49,697 nt of DNA from Candidatus Cloacimonadota bacterium (GTDB lineage: Bacteria; Cloacimonadota; Cloacimonadia; Cloacimonadales; TCS61), in assembly GCA_021734835.1 (NCBI GenBank), contig JAIPIH010000016.1:1-49697 (forward strand), in the 5' to 3' direction. The position numbers were made by a program, and so were the translations under genes. The notes below the pieces were generated by a model, which was not told where the DNA came from, did no database searches, and saw only the letters and a program-made list of their open reading frames with translations. Below, piece by piece: positions 1 through 8,985 of this stretch. Position 1 is the stretch's first letter, and each line of letters begins with the position of its first letter.

Positions 1-2
1 GG

Positions 3-2939
3 AAATATAATATGGTGGGAGAATGTTTTGCTGAAAAGTTCCACCGCTATACTTATAATGGCGAAAATTCAGGTGCTCTCGGTATCATAGCCGCTTCAGA
101 AGTTTCGTATTCTTTTGTTAATGATACTTATGTCTGGGGTATGTTTGATAATATGTGGTCAGATTTTTTGCCAACTTATGATTCAACCCCGATAGAACGA
201 GGGATATTACCGGCATTTGGTAATGCTGCCGGAAAATATTTCTTACAGCAATCAAATTGGCCGTATAACACAAATAATAAAGAGGTAACTTATAATCTTT
301 TTCATCATCATGGGGATGCTTTTACAAATTTATTTTCAGAAGTACCGCAAAATCTGACTATTTCTCATGATCCCGAGCTGCTGAGCGAAGTAAGTACATT
401 TAATGTAACTGCCGATGAAGGTGCGTTGATCGCTTTATCTGTAGAGGGTGAGATCATCGGGCTTGCTGAAGGTACCGGAAGTCCCACAGCAGTGACAATA
501 GAACCGCAGATCCCACCAACACAAGTTGATATTGTTATTACAAAACAAAACTATTATCGTTATGAAACTACTATTATGGTCAGTCCACCTGATGGTCCTT
601 ATGTTGTTTACGATTCGCATACTATTATTGATGATTGGGGTAACGGCAACAATAATGGTGTACTGGATTATGGTGAGGAAGTAATGATCGACCTGACATT
701 AGCAAATGTTGGAAGTGAGCTGGCTGAAGGAGTTTACGTTTGGTTATTTTCAACAGATGAATATTTAACCGTTACTGATTCAGTTTCTTGGTTTGGGGAT
801 ATCCCGGCTGGCGAGACTCATACAATGTATGGTTCTTTTAGCTTTGAAGTTGCCGGTGACGTACCTAATGGTCATGTTATAGATTTTATTATTCAAGCTG
901 ATGGTGTAGAAACATGGGAAAGCTACTTCTCTATTCAAGCTTTTGCTCCAAACGTAGAATATACGGGTAATTTGATAGATGATTCTTCAACAGGAAATAA
1001 TAATCAGTTTTTTGACCCGGAAGAAACTGTAGATCTAAACGTAACTATTAACAATTCGGGAGATTCAGATGCATATAATGTTCTTGGCGAACTCACTAGT
1101 TCAGATCCATATATAACTGTGAATACTATCGGAACTGTTAATTATGGTGATGTTGTAACCGGAGGTGAAGCTACACAATCTTATAGTGTGACTGCAAGTC
1201 CGGATACACCTTATGAACATCCTGCTGAATTTAACCTTGAAATTACTGGTGATTATGGTCTAATTGTTAGTTTTTCATTTATCATCGAAATCGGAGCTGA
1301 TATTGAATTATTCTTCGATGATTTCGAAGAAGGAATAGATAATTGGACTGTTATTAATGACGGTGGTATTGGATTATGGACTATATACGGAGAACCTTAT
1401 CCGAATGCTTATGATCTTCCTCCTTCTTCATCTGGTAATGTTTGTGCAGCAGATTCGGATGAAACCGGGTCAGGGACTACAACATTAACAACATTATTAT
1501 TGGCAACACCCTTAAATTTATCTATGTTTTCCGAGATAACTTTAGAATTTGATTCTGACTTCAATGCTATTGATATTGATGATTTGTGTTTCATTGAGGT
1601 AAGTGCGGACGGTGGAGATACTTGGGATATTGCGCTTCAATATAGTGGTGTTGATGTTCGAAATACACATGAAGAACTTGATATTAGTGATGTTGCATCC
1701 GGTGAAATAGAAGTTTTGATCCGCTTCCGTTCAGTCCAGCCCGGCTGGGACTGGTGGTGGGTAATTGATAATGTTGGAGTTTATGGTGGTGGTGCACCAT
1801 TAGCTTTTGGAACTGTATCCGGTTTTGTGCTTGATGCAGAGACAAATGCTCCTATAGAAGGTGCAGATATTGCAGGATTTACCACATCATCTGCGGATGG
1901 GTCTTACACTATGGATATGGTCGTCGGAACTTATGATCTAACTTGCAGCGCTGAAAATTATTTCGACTTGACAATTGATAACATTGTTGTAGAGGAAGGT
2001 GTAGTTACAGATCAAGATTTTCTATTAACTCCATCCTTTCCGCCAAACAATGTACAAGCTTCCGCAGTCGATTACAACGATGTTACCATAACTTGGGAAG
2101 CACCGGCTACAGAGATTACAGTGGCTCCGACTAGAACACCGGAATCTAAGAAAAGAAATGATACTGCAATTATTTCTAAAAGTGAGACAAATTACCGTAC
2201 AACCCGTTCGTTATTGGGTTATAAAATCTATAAAGATGATTCTGAGTTAGTAGAGATCGATTCTCCTTCGACTCTTACCTACACTGATGAAGCTCTTGAT
2301 GCAGGAGAATATGTGTATACAGTAACTGCACTTTATGATGAGGGAGAATCAGCTCAATCAGCACCGGTAAATGTTACTATAACTCTTCCGGCTCCGATAA
2401 ATGTAAGTGCTCAATCACAAGATCCTAACATAATCTTAAGCTGGGATATACCGGCCGCACGAGGTCTTGCTTCTTACACGATCTATCGTAATACAGAATT
2501 ACTGGTAGAAGAAGTAACAGACTCACCTTATGAGGATATGAACGTTGCTAGTGGCAATTACATTTATAATGTAGTAGCAGTTTTTGACGGTGGTTGGGAA
2601 TCAGAGATGTCTGATAACGCTTTTGTCAGCCATACTGGTACGAACAATATGTCACTGCCGGAAGTAACAGCATTAACCGGTAATTATCCAAATCCATTTA
2701 ATCCTGAGACAACAGTTAGCTTTTCCTTAAGTGAAGCAGGTTATGTATCTTTGAATATTTACAATATGAGAGGACAGCTGGTAAAAACCCTGGTAAATGA
2801 ACAACTTGAAGCAGCTTATCATGATGTTGTTTGGGATGGTAGAGATAATAACGGCAAGAATGTATCAAGCGGAATTTATTTCTACAAGATGCAGTCCGGT
2901 AAATACAGCAGAACCAGTAAAATGATCCTGATGAAATAG
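3..2939 (+). CDS. Secreted gingipain-like (peptidase C25) protein with FlgD-like C-terminal sorting domain, 5'-partial
   Basis: The frame is open to the left edge, so the N-terminus and most of the catalytic domain, including the expected catalytic His and Cys, lie outside. The first ~110 residues match the end of a C25 catalytic domain (CFAEKF, then GALGIIAASEVSYSFVNDTY). Counting from the ATG at 12, there follow two related CARDB/Ig-like domains (~205-430, each opening with a GNNN..D.GE/PEE turn), a jelly-roll domain rich in Trp (~435-600), a carboxypeptidase-regulatory-like domain (~605-680), two fibronectin-III-like domains (~685-875) and the terminal sorting domain (~890-975, NYPNPFNPET, ending KMILMK). 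Family knowledge: gingipains are secreted cysteine endopeptidases cutting after Arg or Lys. Which residue this one prefers cannot be read here. The next gene is a PPAD-like deiminase with the same kind of sorting domain. Confidence 0.85.
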   Translation, partial: KYNMVGECFAEKFHRYTYNGENSGALGIIAASEVSYSFVNDTYVWGMFDNMWSDFLPTYDSTPIERGILPAFGNAAGKYFLQQSNWPYNTNNKEVTYNLFHHHGDAFTNLFSEVPQNLTISHDPELLSEVSTFNVTADEGALIALSVEGEIIGLAEGTGSPTAVTIEPQIPPTQVDIVITKQNYYRYETTIMVSPPDGPYVVYDSHTIIDDWGNGNNNGVLDYGEEVMIDLTLANVGSELAEGVYVWLFSTDEYLTVTDSVSWFGDIPAGETHTMYGSFSFEVAGDVPNGHVIDFIIQADGVETWESYFSIQAFAPNVEYTGNLIDDSSTGNNNQFFDPEETVDLNVTINNSGDSDAYNVLGELTSSDPYITVNTIGTVNYGDVVTGGEATQSYSVTASPDTPYEHPAEFNLEITGDYGLIVSFSFIIEIGADIELFFDDFEEGIDNWTVINDGGIGLWTIYGEPYPNAYDLPPSSSGNVCAADSDETGSGTTTLTTLLLATPLNLSMFSEITLEFDSDFNAIDIDDLCFIEVSADGGDTWDIALQYSGVDVRNTHEELDISDVASGEIEVLIRFRSVQPGWDWWWVIDNVGVYGGGAPLAFGTVSGFVLDAETNAPIEGADIAGFTTSSADGSYTMDMVVGTYDLTCSAENYFDLTIDNIVVEEGVVTDQDFLLTPSFPPNNVQASAVDYNDVTITWEAPATEITVAPTRTPESKKRNDTAIISKSETNYRTTRSLLGYKIYKDDSELVEIDSPSTLTYTDEALDAGEYVYTVTALYDEGESAQSAPVNVTITLPAPINVSAQSQDPNIILSWDIPAARGLASYTIYRNTELLVEEVTDSPYEDMNVASGNYIYNVVAVFDGGWESEMSDNAFVSHTGTNNMSLPEVTALTGNYPNPFNPETTVSFSLSEAGYVSLNIYNMRGQLVKTLVNEQLEAAYHDVVWDGRDNNGKNVSSGIYFYKMQSGKYSRTSKMILMK

Positions 2940-2971
2940 CTTTTGGATCTCTTGAGATAAAGCTAAAACAA

Positions 2972-2999
2972 GATTGCGGAAGGGGAACCTTCCGCAATC
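2972..2999 (+). terminator. Strong hairpin after the C25 peptidase gene
   Basis: A perfect 12-bp stem (GATTGCGGAAGG / CCTTCCGCAATC) closes a GGAA tetraloop 32 bases past the stop codon. The downstream tail is ATTATTG rather than a T run, so it may be an mRNA-stabilising or weak terminator hairpin instead of a classical intrinsic terminator. Confidence 0.55.
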
Positions 3000-3157
3000 A
3001 TTATTGAGTTTCTGTCTTCAAATCAGATAGAAGGAAAGCAGAATTATTGCCTTATAATTAGATTCTGTTTGGATAATTACAGAATAAAATTATCCTTTTG
3101 TAAAATTGTTCTGGAATTCAAATAGGTCTTTTGATCTATTTAATAATAGAGGGAAAT

Positions 3158-5197
3158 ATGAAATTGAAAATTAGGATAATATTATTGGTCTTTATATCAT
3201 TTGCATTTTCACTTAATAGCATTGATAATATGACCACACTTGAAAATCCCATTATGGCGCACTTCCTGAGTTTTGAAGAGATGCTGTTAAATGAGGATTA
3301 TGAAAGAGATTTTACGCCTACTGAACCTCCGGTTGGAGATATTCGTCAAACCTCAGAATTTGAACAGATGGAAGGAGTATTAGTTGTCTATCCACTGGGA
3401 CTACCGGTAGAATTTGTTGCGGAGATGTCTCAGGATATCTTGGTATATACAATTGTAGAAAGCTTTCAACAGAGCCAATGTGAAAACAGCTACCAAAATA
3501 ATGGTGTAAATATGGAAAATTGTGTTTTTATTAATGCTCCTACAAACACTTACTGGGTGCGTGACTATGGTCCATGGTTCATTTCAGTTGATAATGAGAT
3601 ACAGGTTGTGGATTTTCCATATAACCGGCCCAGACCGAATGATGATGATATTCCAATTGTGATTGCGAATTATTTCGATCTAGATGTTTATGGGATGGAC
3701 TTGGAAGGAGCCGGTGGTAATTATATGTGTGACGGCAATTTTGTAGCTGCTTCCACAGATCTGATCTATGATGAGAATCCTAATTTAAATGCTGCAGAAA
3801 TTGATCAGATGGTACTTGATTATTTGGGAATTGATAGTTATCATGTGACTCTGGATCCTCTTGATGACTACATCAAACACATTGATTGCTGGGGTAAATT
3901 CCTGGATGTTGATAAGATATTGATCGGGCAAGTACCGGAAACAGATTATCGTTATGAAGATTTTGAATTTGTGGCAAATTATTTTTCAACTCAGACATCT
4001 GCCTGGGGAACTAATTACGAAGTATTCAGAATCTATTCTCCGGGAGGATACAACCAGCCGACTCCGTATACAAATTCACTAATATTAAATAATAAAGTTT
4101 TTGTACCTCAATCCGGTAGTCAATGGGATGATGAAGCTATAGCTACTTACGAAGAGATCATGCCAGGTTATGAAGTGATAGGAGTTTATTACAACGGCTG
4201 GTATGACACTGATGCCTTACATTGCAGAACACGTGGGATTGCTGACAGGAATATGCTTTACATCCAGCATGATCCGATAATAGAAGAAGTTCCTGCCGGT
4301 GTAGAGATTGAGATACTTGCGCAGATCATTCCTTACAGCTCTGAAACTTTATATGCTGATTCTTTATTAGTAAACTATAAGGTAAATGATAGTAATTATA
4401 ACTCAATCATAATGATACCCACTGGAGAGAATAATTATCTTGCCATGATTCCTGCTCAGGAACCGGGAAGTGAATTATCGTATTATATTCATGCTGCTGA
4501 TGAATCCGGACACAGTTCCAATCATCCTTTGATAGGAGCTCCTGATCCTCATCTGTTCATAATAGAAGGAAATCCTAACCCAGCAGAATTGGTTGTGGAT
4601 CCCGTATCTTTTAATGTGGAAATGTTAGCGAACCAGCAAGATTTGGAGATATTAGAATTATCAAATATTGGTGGTATGGCTTTAACTTACAATATTACTG
4701 ACTCGGCAGATTGGTTGACATTATCTCCTGAGACAGGAGAATTATCTGCAGGAGAGACTGAAGAAATAGAGTTAACCTTTGATACTACAGACCTTTCTAC
4801 TGGCGAATATACAACAGATATCACAATTAATGATGATCGAGAGGAAACGATAATCCCGGTTATTTTAACAATTACTCAAACAGAATCAGAAAATGAAACA
4901 GTTATTTCCGGAACTAAACTGCTGGGTAATTATCCAAATCCGTTCAATCCGACTACAACTATTAGTTACAGTTTAAAAAGTACTTCATCTGTTAATTTAG
5001 CCATCTACAATATGAAAGGGCAGCTAGTACGAATTTTAGTGAATTCATCACAAATAGCAGGAATGCACACTAAATTCTGGGATGGTAAGGATGATAACGG
5101 TCGACTTGTGGGCAGCGGTGTTTATTTTTCTCGTTTGGAAGCATATGATGTTGAAGGTACTCATAAAAGTTTGAAGAAAATAATTTTATTGAAATGA
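3158..5197 (+). CDS. Secreted peptidylarginine deiminase, Porphyromonas (PPAD) type, with sorting domain
   Basis: Deiminates arginine to citrulline. The ATG at 3158 is chosen over the TTG at 3131 because GAGGG lies just upstream and a signal peptide follows directly (MKLKIRIILLVFISFAFS). The PPAD-type deiminase domain spans ~40-390. All four catalytic positions are seen: Asp136 (WVRDYGPW), His241 and Asp243 (HIDCWG) and Cys356 (DALHCRTRG). Their spacing is nearly that of P. gingivalis PPAD (D130, H236, D238, C351 from memory). An RPR motif (YNRPRPND, R157 and R159) matches the PPAD R152/R154 pair that binds the carboxylate of C-terminal arginine, whereas agmatine deiminases lack it. Downstream are an Ig-like domain as in PPAD (~395-480), a BACON-like domain (~485-585) and a sorting domain (NYPNPFNPTT). 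Agmatine deiminase is the less likely alternative. Confidence 0.88.
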   Translation: MKLKIRIILLVFISFAFSLNSIDNMTTLENPIMAHFLSFEEMLLNEDYERDFTPTEPPVGDIRQTSEFEQMEGVLVVYPLGLPVEFVAEMSQDILVYTIVESFQQSQCENSYQNNGVNMENCVFINAPTNTYWVRDYGPWFISVDNEIQVVDFPYNRPRPNDDDIPIVIANYFDLDVYGMDLEGAGGNYMCDGNFVAASTDLIYDENPNLNAAEIDQMVLDYLGIDSYHVTLDPLDDYIKHIDCWGKFLDVDKILIGQVPETDYRYEDFEFVANYFSTQTSAWGTNYEVFRIYSPGGYNQPTPYTNSLILNNKVFVPQSGSQWDDEAIATYEEIMPGYEVIGVYYNGWYDTDALHCRTRGIADRNMLYIQHDPIIEEVPAGVEIEILAQIIPYSSETLYADSLLVNYKVNDSNYNSIIMIPTGENNYLAMIPAQEPGSELSYYIHAADESGHSSNHPLIGAPDPHLFIIEGNPNPAELVVDPVSFNVEMLANQQDLEILELSNIGGMALTYNITDSADWLTLSPETGELSAGETEEIELTFDTTDLSTGEYTTDITINDDREETIIPVILTITQTESENETVISGTKLLGNYPNPFNPTTTISYSLKSTSSVNLAIYNMKGQLVRILVNSSQIAGMHTKFWDGKDDNGRLVGSGVYFSRLEAYDVEGTHKSLKKIILLK

Positions 5198-5218
5198 TCA
5201 TTGAAGTTATGAGAGAAA

Positions 5219-5250
5219 GCCCTGCAAAATTTTGCAGGGCTTTTCTTTTT
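5219..5250 (+). terminator. Intrinsic terminator after the PPAD-like gene
   Basis: A 22-base perfect palindrome (GCCCTGCAAAA / TTTTGCAGGGC, 5219-5240) is followed by TTTTCTTTTT. This is a textbook Rho-independent terminator that separates the secreted pair from pgk. Confidence 0.9.
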
Positions 5251-5270
5251 TATTGAAAAGTAAAAAAAAG

Positions 5271-5298
5271 TTGCCTAAATTGAAACAAGAGATAAAAA
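5271..5298 (+). promoter_or_regulatory. Candidate sigma70-type promoter of pgk
   Basis: TTGCCT at 5271 and TAAAAA at 5293 are 16 bases apart, about 37 bases before the pgk start and just after a terminator. The -10 element is only a partial match in an AT-rich region, so this is tentative. Confidence 0.35.
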
Positions 5299-5334
5299 AC
5301 GAATTAAACAAAGTCTACAGAATGGAGGATTATT

Positions 5335-6603
5335 TTGAATAACATTCCAAGTTTACAAAATGCCGATCTGAAGCAGAAAATCGTATTGATCAGAGTTGAT
5401 CACAATGTGGTTAAAAAGGGGATTATAATTGATCCATATAGAATAGATGCTTCTATCGGGACAATAAAATATATTATTGAAAAAGGCGGCAAACCTATTT
5501 TGATGACGCATATAGGACGACCAAAAGATAAAAAAACCGGTATGATTAAAATTTCTGATGATACTTCTGTAGAACCAATCGTGAAATACATTAAAGATCA
5601 ATTCGGACTAAAATTTAAAATTGCCTTCGATAACAAACCGGATTTTAGCGGACCAAATTATTTATCCGAATTAAGGAATGGAGTTTATGATGGAATTTAT
5701 CTTCCTAATACCCGTTGGTTCCCGGATGAAGAAAGTAAGGAAGAAACGACAAATGGATTTGGCAAAGAACTTTCCGGGTTAGCAGATATTTTCGTTAATG
5801 ATGCTTTTGGTTCCTGGCAGCCGCATGCTTCCACAGTGCAGCCGCCCAAACATCTTCCATCTTATGCAGGTCTGCTAATGCAAAAAGAAATTGAAAATCT
5901 GGAGCGGATATTATCACCTCAAAAACCTTTCCTGGCTGTCGTAGCCGGCTCTAAATTTGATACAAAGATAGGAACGCTACAGGCTCTATTAAAAAATGCA
6001 GATCACTTGATCGTTGGTGGAGTACTTTATAATGCTTATCTATGTGCTAAATATGATATTCAGATCAAGGGGGTAACAGAAGCTGATATTGCAGCTGCTA
6101 AAAAATTTGTAGATTTTTCTAATCAATATCCCGGTAAACTAATTGAAATTCCAGATATTGTCGAATCAAAATCAACTGATTCTGCAGAACAATCCAAAAC
6201 ACTTAAAATCAAGGATCTTACTCCAGGGAAAAGACTCGATTACATTTTAGATGCTGACCCTGCGTCGTTCCAAACTCAAAAAGTTAAATCTGTCTTTTCT
6301 GAAGCTAAGACTATTTTTGTGAACGCTGTTATGGGTTTAACACCACACTTTGCTGAGGGTACAATAGCTTTGAATAAAATTATCGCCGAAAATGAAAAAA
6401 GTGATAAATTTTTCGGTGGAGGAGATACTTTGCAGGAATTTAAGACCTTATTACCCAAGCTGTATAACAAAGCTCTTGATGATTCCTCCTATTATTTTTT
6501 TACAGGAGGAGGAACTATTTTAAAAGCGCTTTATGAAGAAAAAGTTACAGGATTAGCACCGATTCAAGCTCTGATCGATAACCACAAAAAATTTAAACAA
6601 TGA
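5335..6603 (+). CDS. pgk: Phosphoglycerate kinase
   Basis: Transfers phosphate between 1,3-bisphosphoglycerate and ADP in glycolysis (cytosol). The start is TTG at 5335, since GGAGG ends seven bases before it and the protein then begins in register with the family. Visible hallmarks are the N-terminal substrate-binding strand (LIRVDHNV), the R-x-D-x-S helix (RIDASI), THIGRP, the NDAFG..HAS loop, the AVVAGSKFDTKIG motif, and the Gly-rich nucleotide-binding segments GGGDTL and FTGGGTILKAL. At 422 residues it is slightly longer than typical (~390-400) and it departs from the usual RVDFNVP and GGGASLE wording, so it is a divergent member. The gene overlaps the next one by four bases (ATGA). Confidence 0.93.
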   Translation: MNNIPSLQNADLKQKIVLIRVDHNVVKKGIIIDPYRIDASIGTIKYIIEKGGKPILMTHIGRPKDKKTGMIKISDDTSVEPIVKYIKDQFGLKFKIAFDNKPDFSGPNYLSELRNGVYDGIYLPNTRWFPDEESKEETTNGFGKELSGLADIFVNDAFGSWQPHASTVQPPKHLPSYAGLLMQKEIENLERILSPQKPFLAVVAGSKFDTKIGTLQALLKNADHLIVGGVLYNAYLCAKYDIQIKGVTEADIAAAKKFVDFSNQYPGKLIEIPDIVESKSTDSAEQSKTLKIKDLTPGKRLDYILDADPASFQTQKVKSVFSEAKTIFVNAVMGLTPHFAEGTIALNKIIAENEKSDKFFGGGDTLQEFKTLLPKLYNKALDDSSYYFFTGGGTILKALYEEKVTGLAPIQALIDNHKKFKQ

Positions 6604-6908
6604 TATCTGAATTTAGTAAAATTTTGATCATAATAATGAAGCAGATCCCCTACGGTAAAGTTGCCAGTTACAGTCAAATAGCAGCATTAGGCGGAAACCG
6701 CAAAGCAGCACGACAAGTGAGCAGGTTATTGCACTCAGCTTCAGAAAAATATAACATTGCCTGGCATCGCATTATTAATTCGCAAGGAAAAATATCATTA
6801 CCGCCTGGTAGAGGATTTGAAATGCAGCAATCCATGTTGGAAAATGAAGGAATTACAGTTCATAACGGTAAAGTAGATCTAAAAAAATATCAGTGGCAAA
6901 AATTTTGA
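6600..6908 (+). CDS. Alkyltransferase-like protein (ATL), MGMT/Ogt DNA-binding domain with Trp in place of the active Cys
   Basis: At 102 residues it is only the DNA-binding domain of O6-alkylguanine-DNA alkyltransferase: IPYGKVASYSQIA, GGNRKAARQVSR (recognition helix with the arginine finger) and AWHRIINSQGKIS. The usual PCHR reactive cysteine is replaced by tryptophan (AWHR), as in known ATL proteins such as E. coli YbaZ. ATLs bind O6-alkylguanine and recruit nucleotide excision repair without removing the alkyl group. The gene starts inside the end of pgk (ATGA overlap), so it is probably translated from the same message. Confidence 0.88.
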   Translation: MISEFSKILIIIMKQIPYGKVASYSQIAALGGNRKAARQVSRLLHSASEKYNIAWHRIINSQGKISLPPGRGFEMQQSMLENEGITVHNGKVDLKKYQWQKF

Positions 6909-6944
6909 CCTACGAAAAGACTACCGACTATAAGTTGTAATGAC

Positions 6945-6973
6945 TTGACGAATGTTTTGTTATCATGATTAAA
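6945..6973 (+). promoter_or_regulatory. Candidate promoter of the surface lipoprotein gene
   Basis: TTGACG (6945-6950) and ATTAAA (6968-6973) are separated by 17 bases and would give a leader of about 30 bases ending in a strong AAGGAGG ribosome site. The -10 match is modest. Confidence 0.35.
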
Positions 6974-7011
6974 GATTTACGTAATTATCTAATCAAAGAA
7001 GGAGGTGGATT

Positions 7012-8931
7012 ATGTTAAATAGTGGAAAGTTTATTTTAGTTTTTTTTGCATTCTTCAGTTTACTTATTATTGGATGTGAAGAAAATCCAACCGGCCAGGA
7101 ACAACCAGCAACTGTTGAGGGACTAGTTACAAATGCCAATACCGGTGGAGCGATAGTTGGCGCGGTTATTAATGAAGGGATAAATGAAGTAGCGATCTCC
7201 GGTTCAGGAGGAAGTTATTCTTTCGAAATTGAAGCCGGAACTTATAATTTTACCTGTACTGCCGAGGGTTATAATTTACAATTATCCGAAAATGTAGAGG
7301 TAAGTGCCGGCGAGACAACTACCTTAAATTTCCAACTGCAGCCTATTACGATCATCCCAATAGTAGATGATATCGTTGGTAATACAACCTGGACCAGCAA
7401 TAATCTTTATTTAGTGGATGGCGAGATCTTGATCTCAGGAATTCTAACAATTGAACCAGGCACGATCATTAAATATAAATCCGGTGCAAATTGGATAGTT
7501 CAGGGAGCAAGTGGAGGTCTGATCAATGCAGAAGGAACTGCATTGTTACCAATAATCTTTACATCATGGCATGATGATGCAAATGGTGGAGATACTAACG
7601 GCAATGGGAATGCAACAGATCCAGCCCGCGGAGATTGGGACGATATAGATATTGAAGGTGATAACAATTCATCCACTTTTGACCATTGCGAGTTTTATTA
7701 CGGCGGCGGCTATAATGATAGGCATATTATCTTCCTTGATCCTTATACTTCTGTGAGTATTACAAATTGTATTTTCGCACATAATCATGGTGAAAAAGGT
7801 GCTCTAAGTGCTTATCAGGCTGGTAGCGGAACTGTGATCCAGCATAATATATTCTTTGATAACACCTGGCCTTTGAACATTAATCCACTTTATTCCCTTG
7901 ATTCTACAAACATTTTCCACGACCCGGATGACAACTCTGTTTTAAATGATTATAATGGCATCTTGGTTGAAGGAAACGATATTGACGGGTCAATCACCTG
8001 GAGTGAAACTGAAGTACCCTATGTATTACTGCAAAATGAATATCTAATTCCAACCGGGAATTCTCTTACATTTGAAGCAGGTGTGAAGCTAAAATTAGGA
8101 GAAAATGCCAACTTCTGGATTAATGGAACAATGAGAGGTGAAGGTACTATTAGCGAACCTGTTATCTTTACTTCTTACAAAGATGATTCAATTAGCGGTG
8201 ATACGAACCACGATGAGGACATGACTTCTCCCAATCCGGGAGATTGGCAATATATCAAAATTCTTGGAGCGAATAACCAATCCTCTTTTGATTATTGCGA
8301 ATTTTATTATGGCGGAGGTTATGCTAGCGATTACACTCTTTATCTGGGAGACGGAACTGCAGTTAATATTTCCAGCTGCCTGTTCGTTTACAATAATGGT
8401 GCTGATGATACAGTTTTGAATGCCGGACATGCCAGCGCTAATACAACTATTATGGGAAATTCATTTTATAATAACATAAAACCATTAATGATAAGTGGAA
8501 AAATAAACCTGGATGCTTCTAATACTTTTCACAATCTAAATAATCCATCTCAAACAAATACAAAAAATGGGATCTTTATCTATAGCGGATCTCATGTGGA
8601 AGGTAATGTAACCTGGGCTGAACCGGAAATACCTTTCGTAATATCTACTGAACTACAAATTGATACAAGCAATTCTCTAACTTTAGCAGATAATGTTACC
8701 CTAAAATTTAATGGAGGTTCGATCTGGTATCGGGGAGACAATTTACTCAACTACGATAATTCAGGTGTATGGTTCACTTCATTTAAAGATGATGCTCACG
8801 GCGGTGATACAAATGGCGACGGTGGTAATACCCAACCTGCAACAGGCGATTGGAACGGAATATTTAACGCCGGTGCAGATCCCACTTATTGGGAAACGTG
8901 GGAGAACATCCTCTATGCAGTAATACATTGA
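7012..8931 (+). CDS. Surface lipoprotein with carboxypeptidase-regulatory domain and repeated beta-helix-like modules
   Basis: The N-terminus is a lipoprotein signal with lipobox LIIGC (Cys22), so it is likely anchored to a membrane. Residues ~30-115 form a carboxypeptidase-regulatory-like domain (TVEGLVTNANTGG). The rest consists of ~200-residue modules resembling right-handed parallel beta-helix adhesins or right-handed-repeat proteins. Each module contains the series F-T-S-(W/Y/F)-(H/K)-D-D, GGDTNG-type acidic loop, GDW, and (in modules 1 and 2) CEFYYGGGY. The third module ends soon after GDWNG with the stop. The acidic DTNGDG-like loops could bind calcium, which is inference. No sorting domain is present, in contrast to the two secreted proteins upstream. 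Strong ribosome site AAGGAGG precedes the ATG. Confidence 0.75.
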   Translation: MLNSGKFILVFFAFFSLLIIGCEENPTGQEQPATVEGLVTNANTGGAIVGAVINEGINEVAISGSGGSYSFEIEAGTYNFTCTAEGYNLQLSENVEVSAGETTTLNFQLQPITIIPIVDDIVGNTTWTSNNLYLVDGEILISGILTIEPGTIIKYKSGANWIVQGASGGLINAEGTALLPIIFTSWHDDANGGDTNGNGNATDPARGDWDDIDIEGDNNSSTFDHCEFYYGGGYNDRHIIFLDPYTSVSITNCIFAHNHGEKGALSAYQAGSGTVIQHNIFFDNTWPLNINPLYSLDSTNIFHDPDDNSVLNDYNGILVEGNDIDGSITWSETEVPYVLLQNEYLIPTGNSLTFEAGVKLKLGENANFWINGTMRGEGTISEPVIFTSYKDDSISGDTNHDEDMTSPNPGDWQYIKILGANNQSSFDYCEFYYGGGYASDYTLYLGDGTAVNISSCLFVYNNGADDTVLNAGHASANTTIMGNSFYNNIKPLMISGKINLDASNTFHNLNNPSQTNTKNGIFIYSGSHVEGNVTWAEPEIPFVISTELQIDTSNSLTLADNVTLKFNGGSIWYRGDNLLNYDNSGVWFTSFKDDAHGGDTNGDGGNTQPATGDWNGIFNAGADPTYWETWENILYAVIH

Positions 8932-8951
8932 TCATTAGCGGTTAGAAATAC

Positions 8952-8985
8952 AACTCGATCCGGTTTCCGGGTCGAGTTTTTTTTT
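8952..8985. terminator. Terminator between the convergent lipoprotein and malY genes
   Basis: A 12-bp stem with one G-U pair (AACTCGATCCGG / CCGGGTCGAGTT) around a TTT loop is followed by a run of T on the plus strand. On the minus strand a shorter T run follows, so it may act on both transcripts. Confidence 0.85.

Noticed and set aside
6600-6908. Active O6-methylguanine-DNA methyltransferase
   Set aside because: The reactive Cys of PCHR is Trp (AWHR), so it cannot accept the alkyl group.
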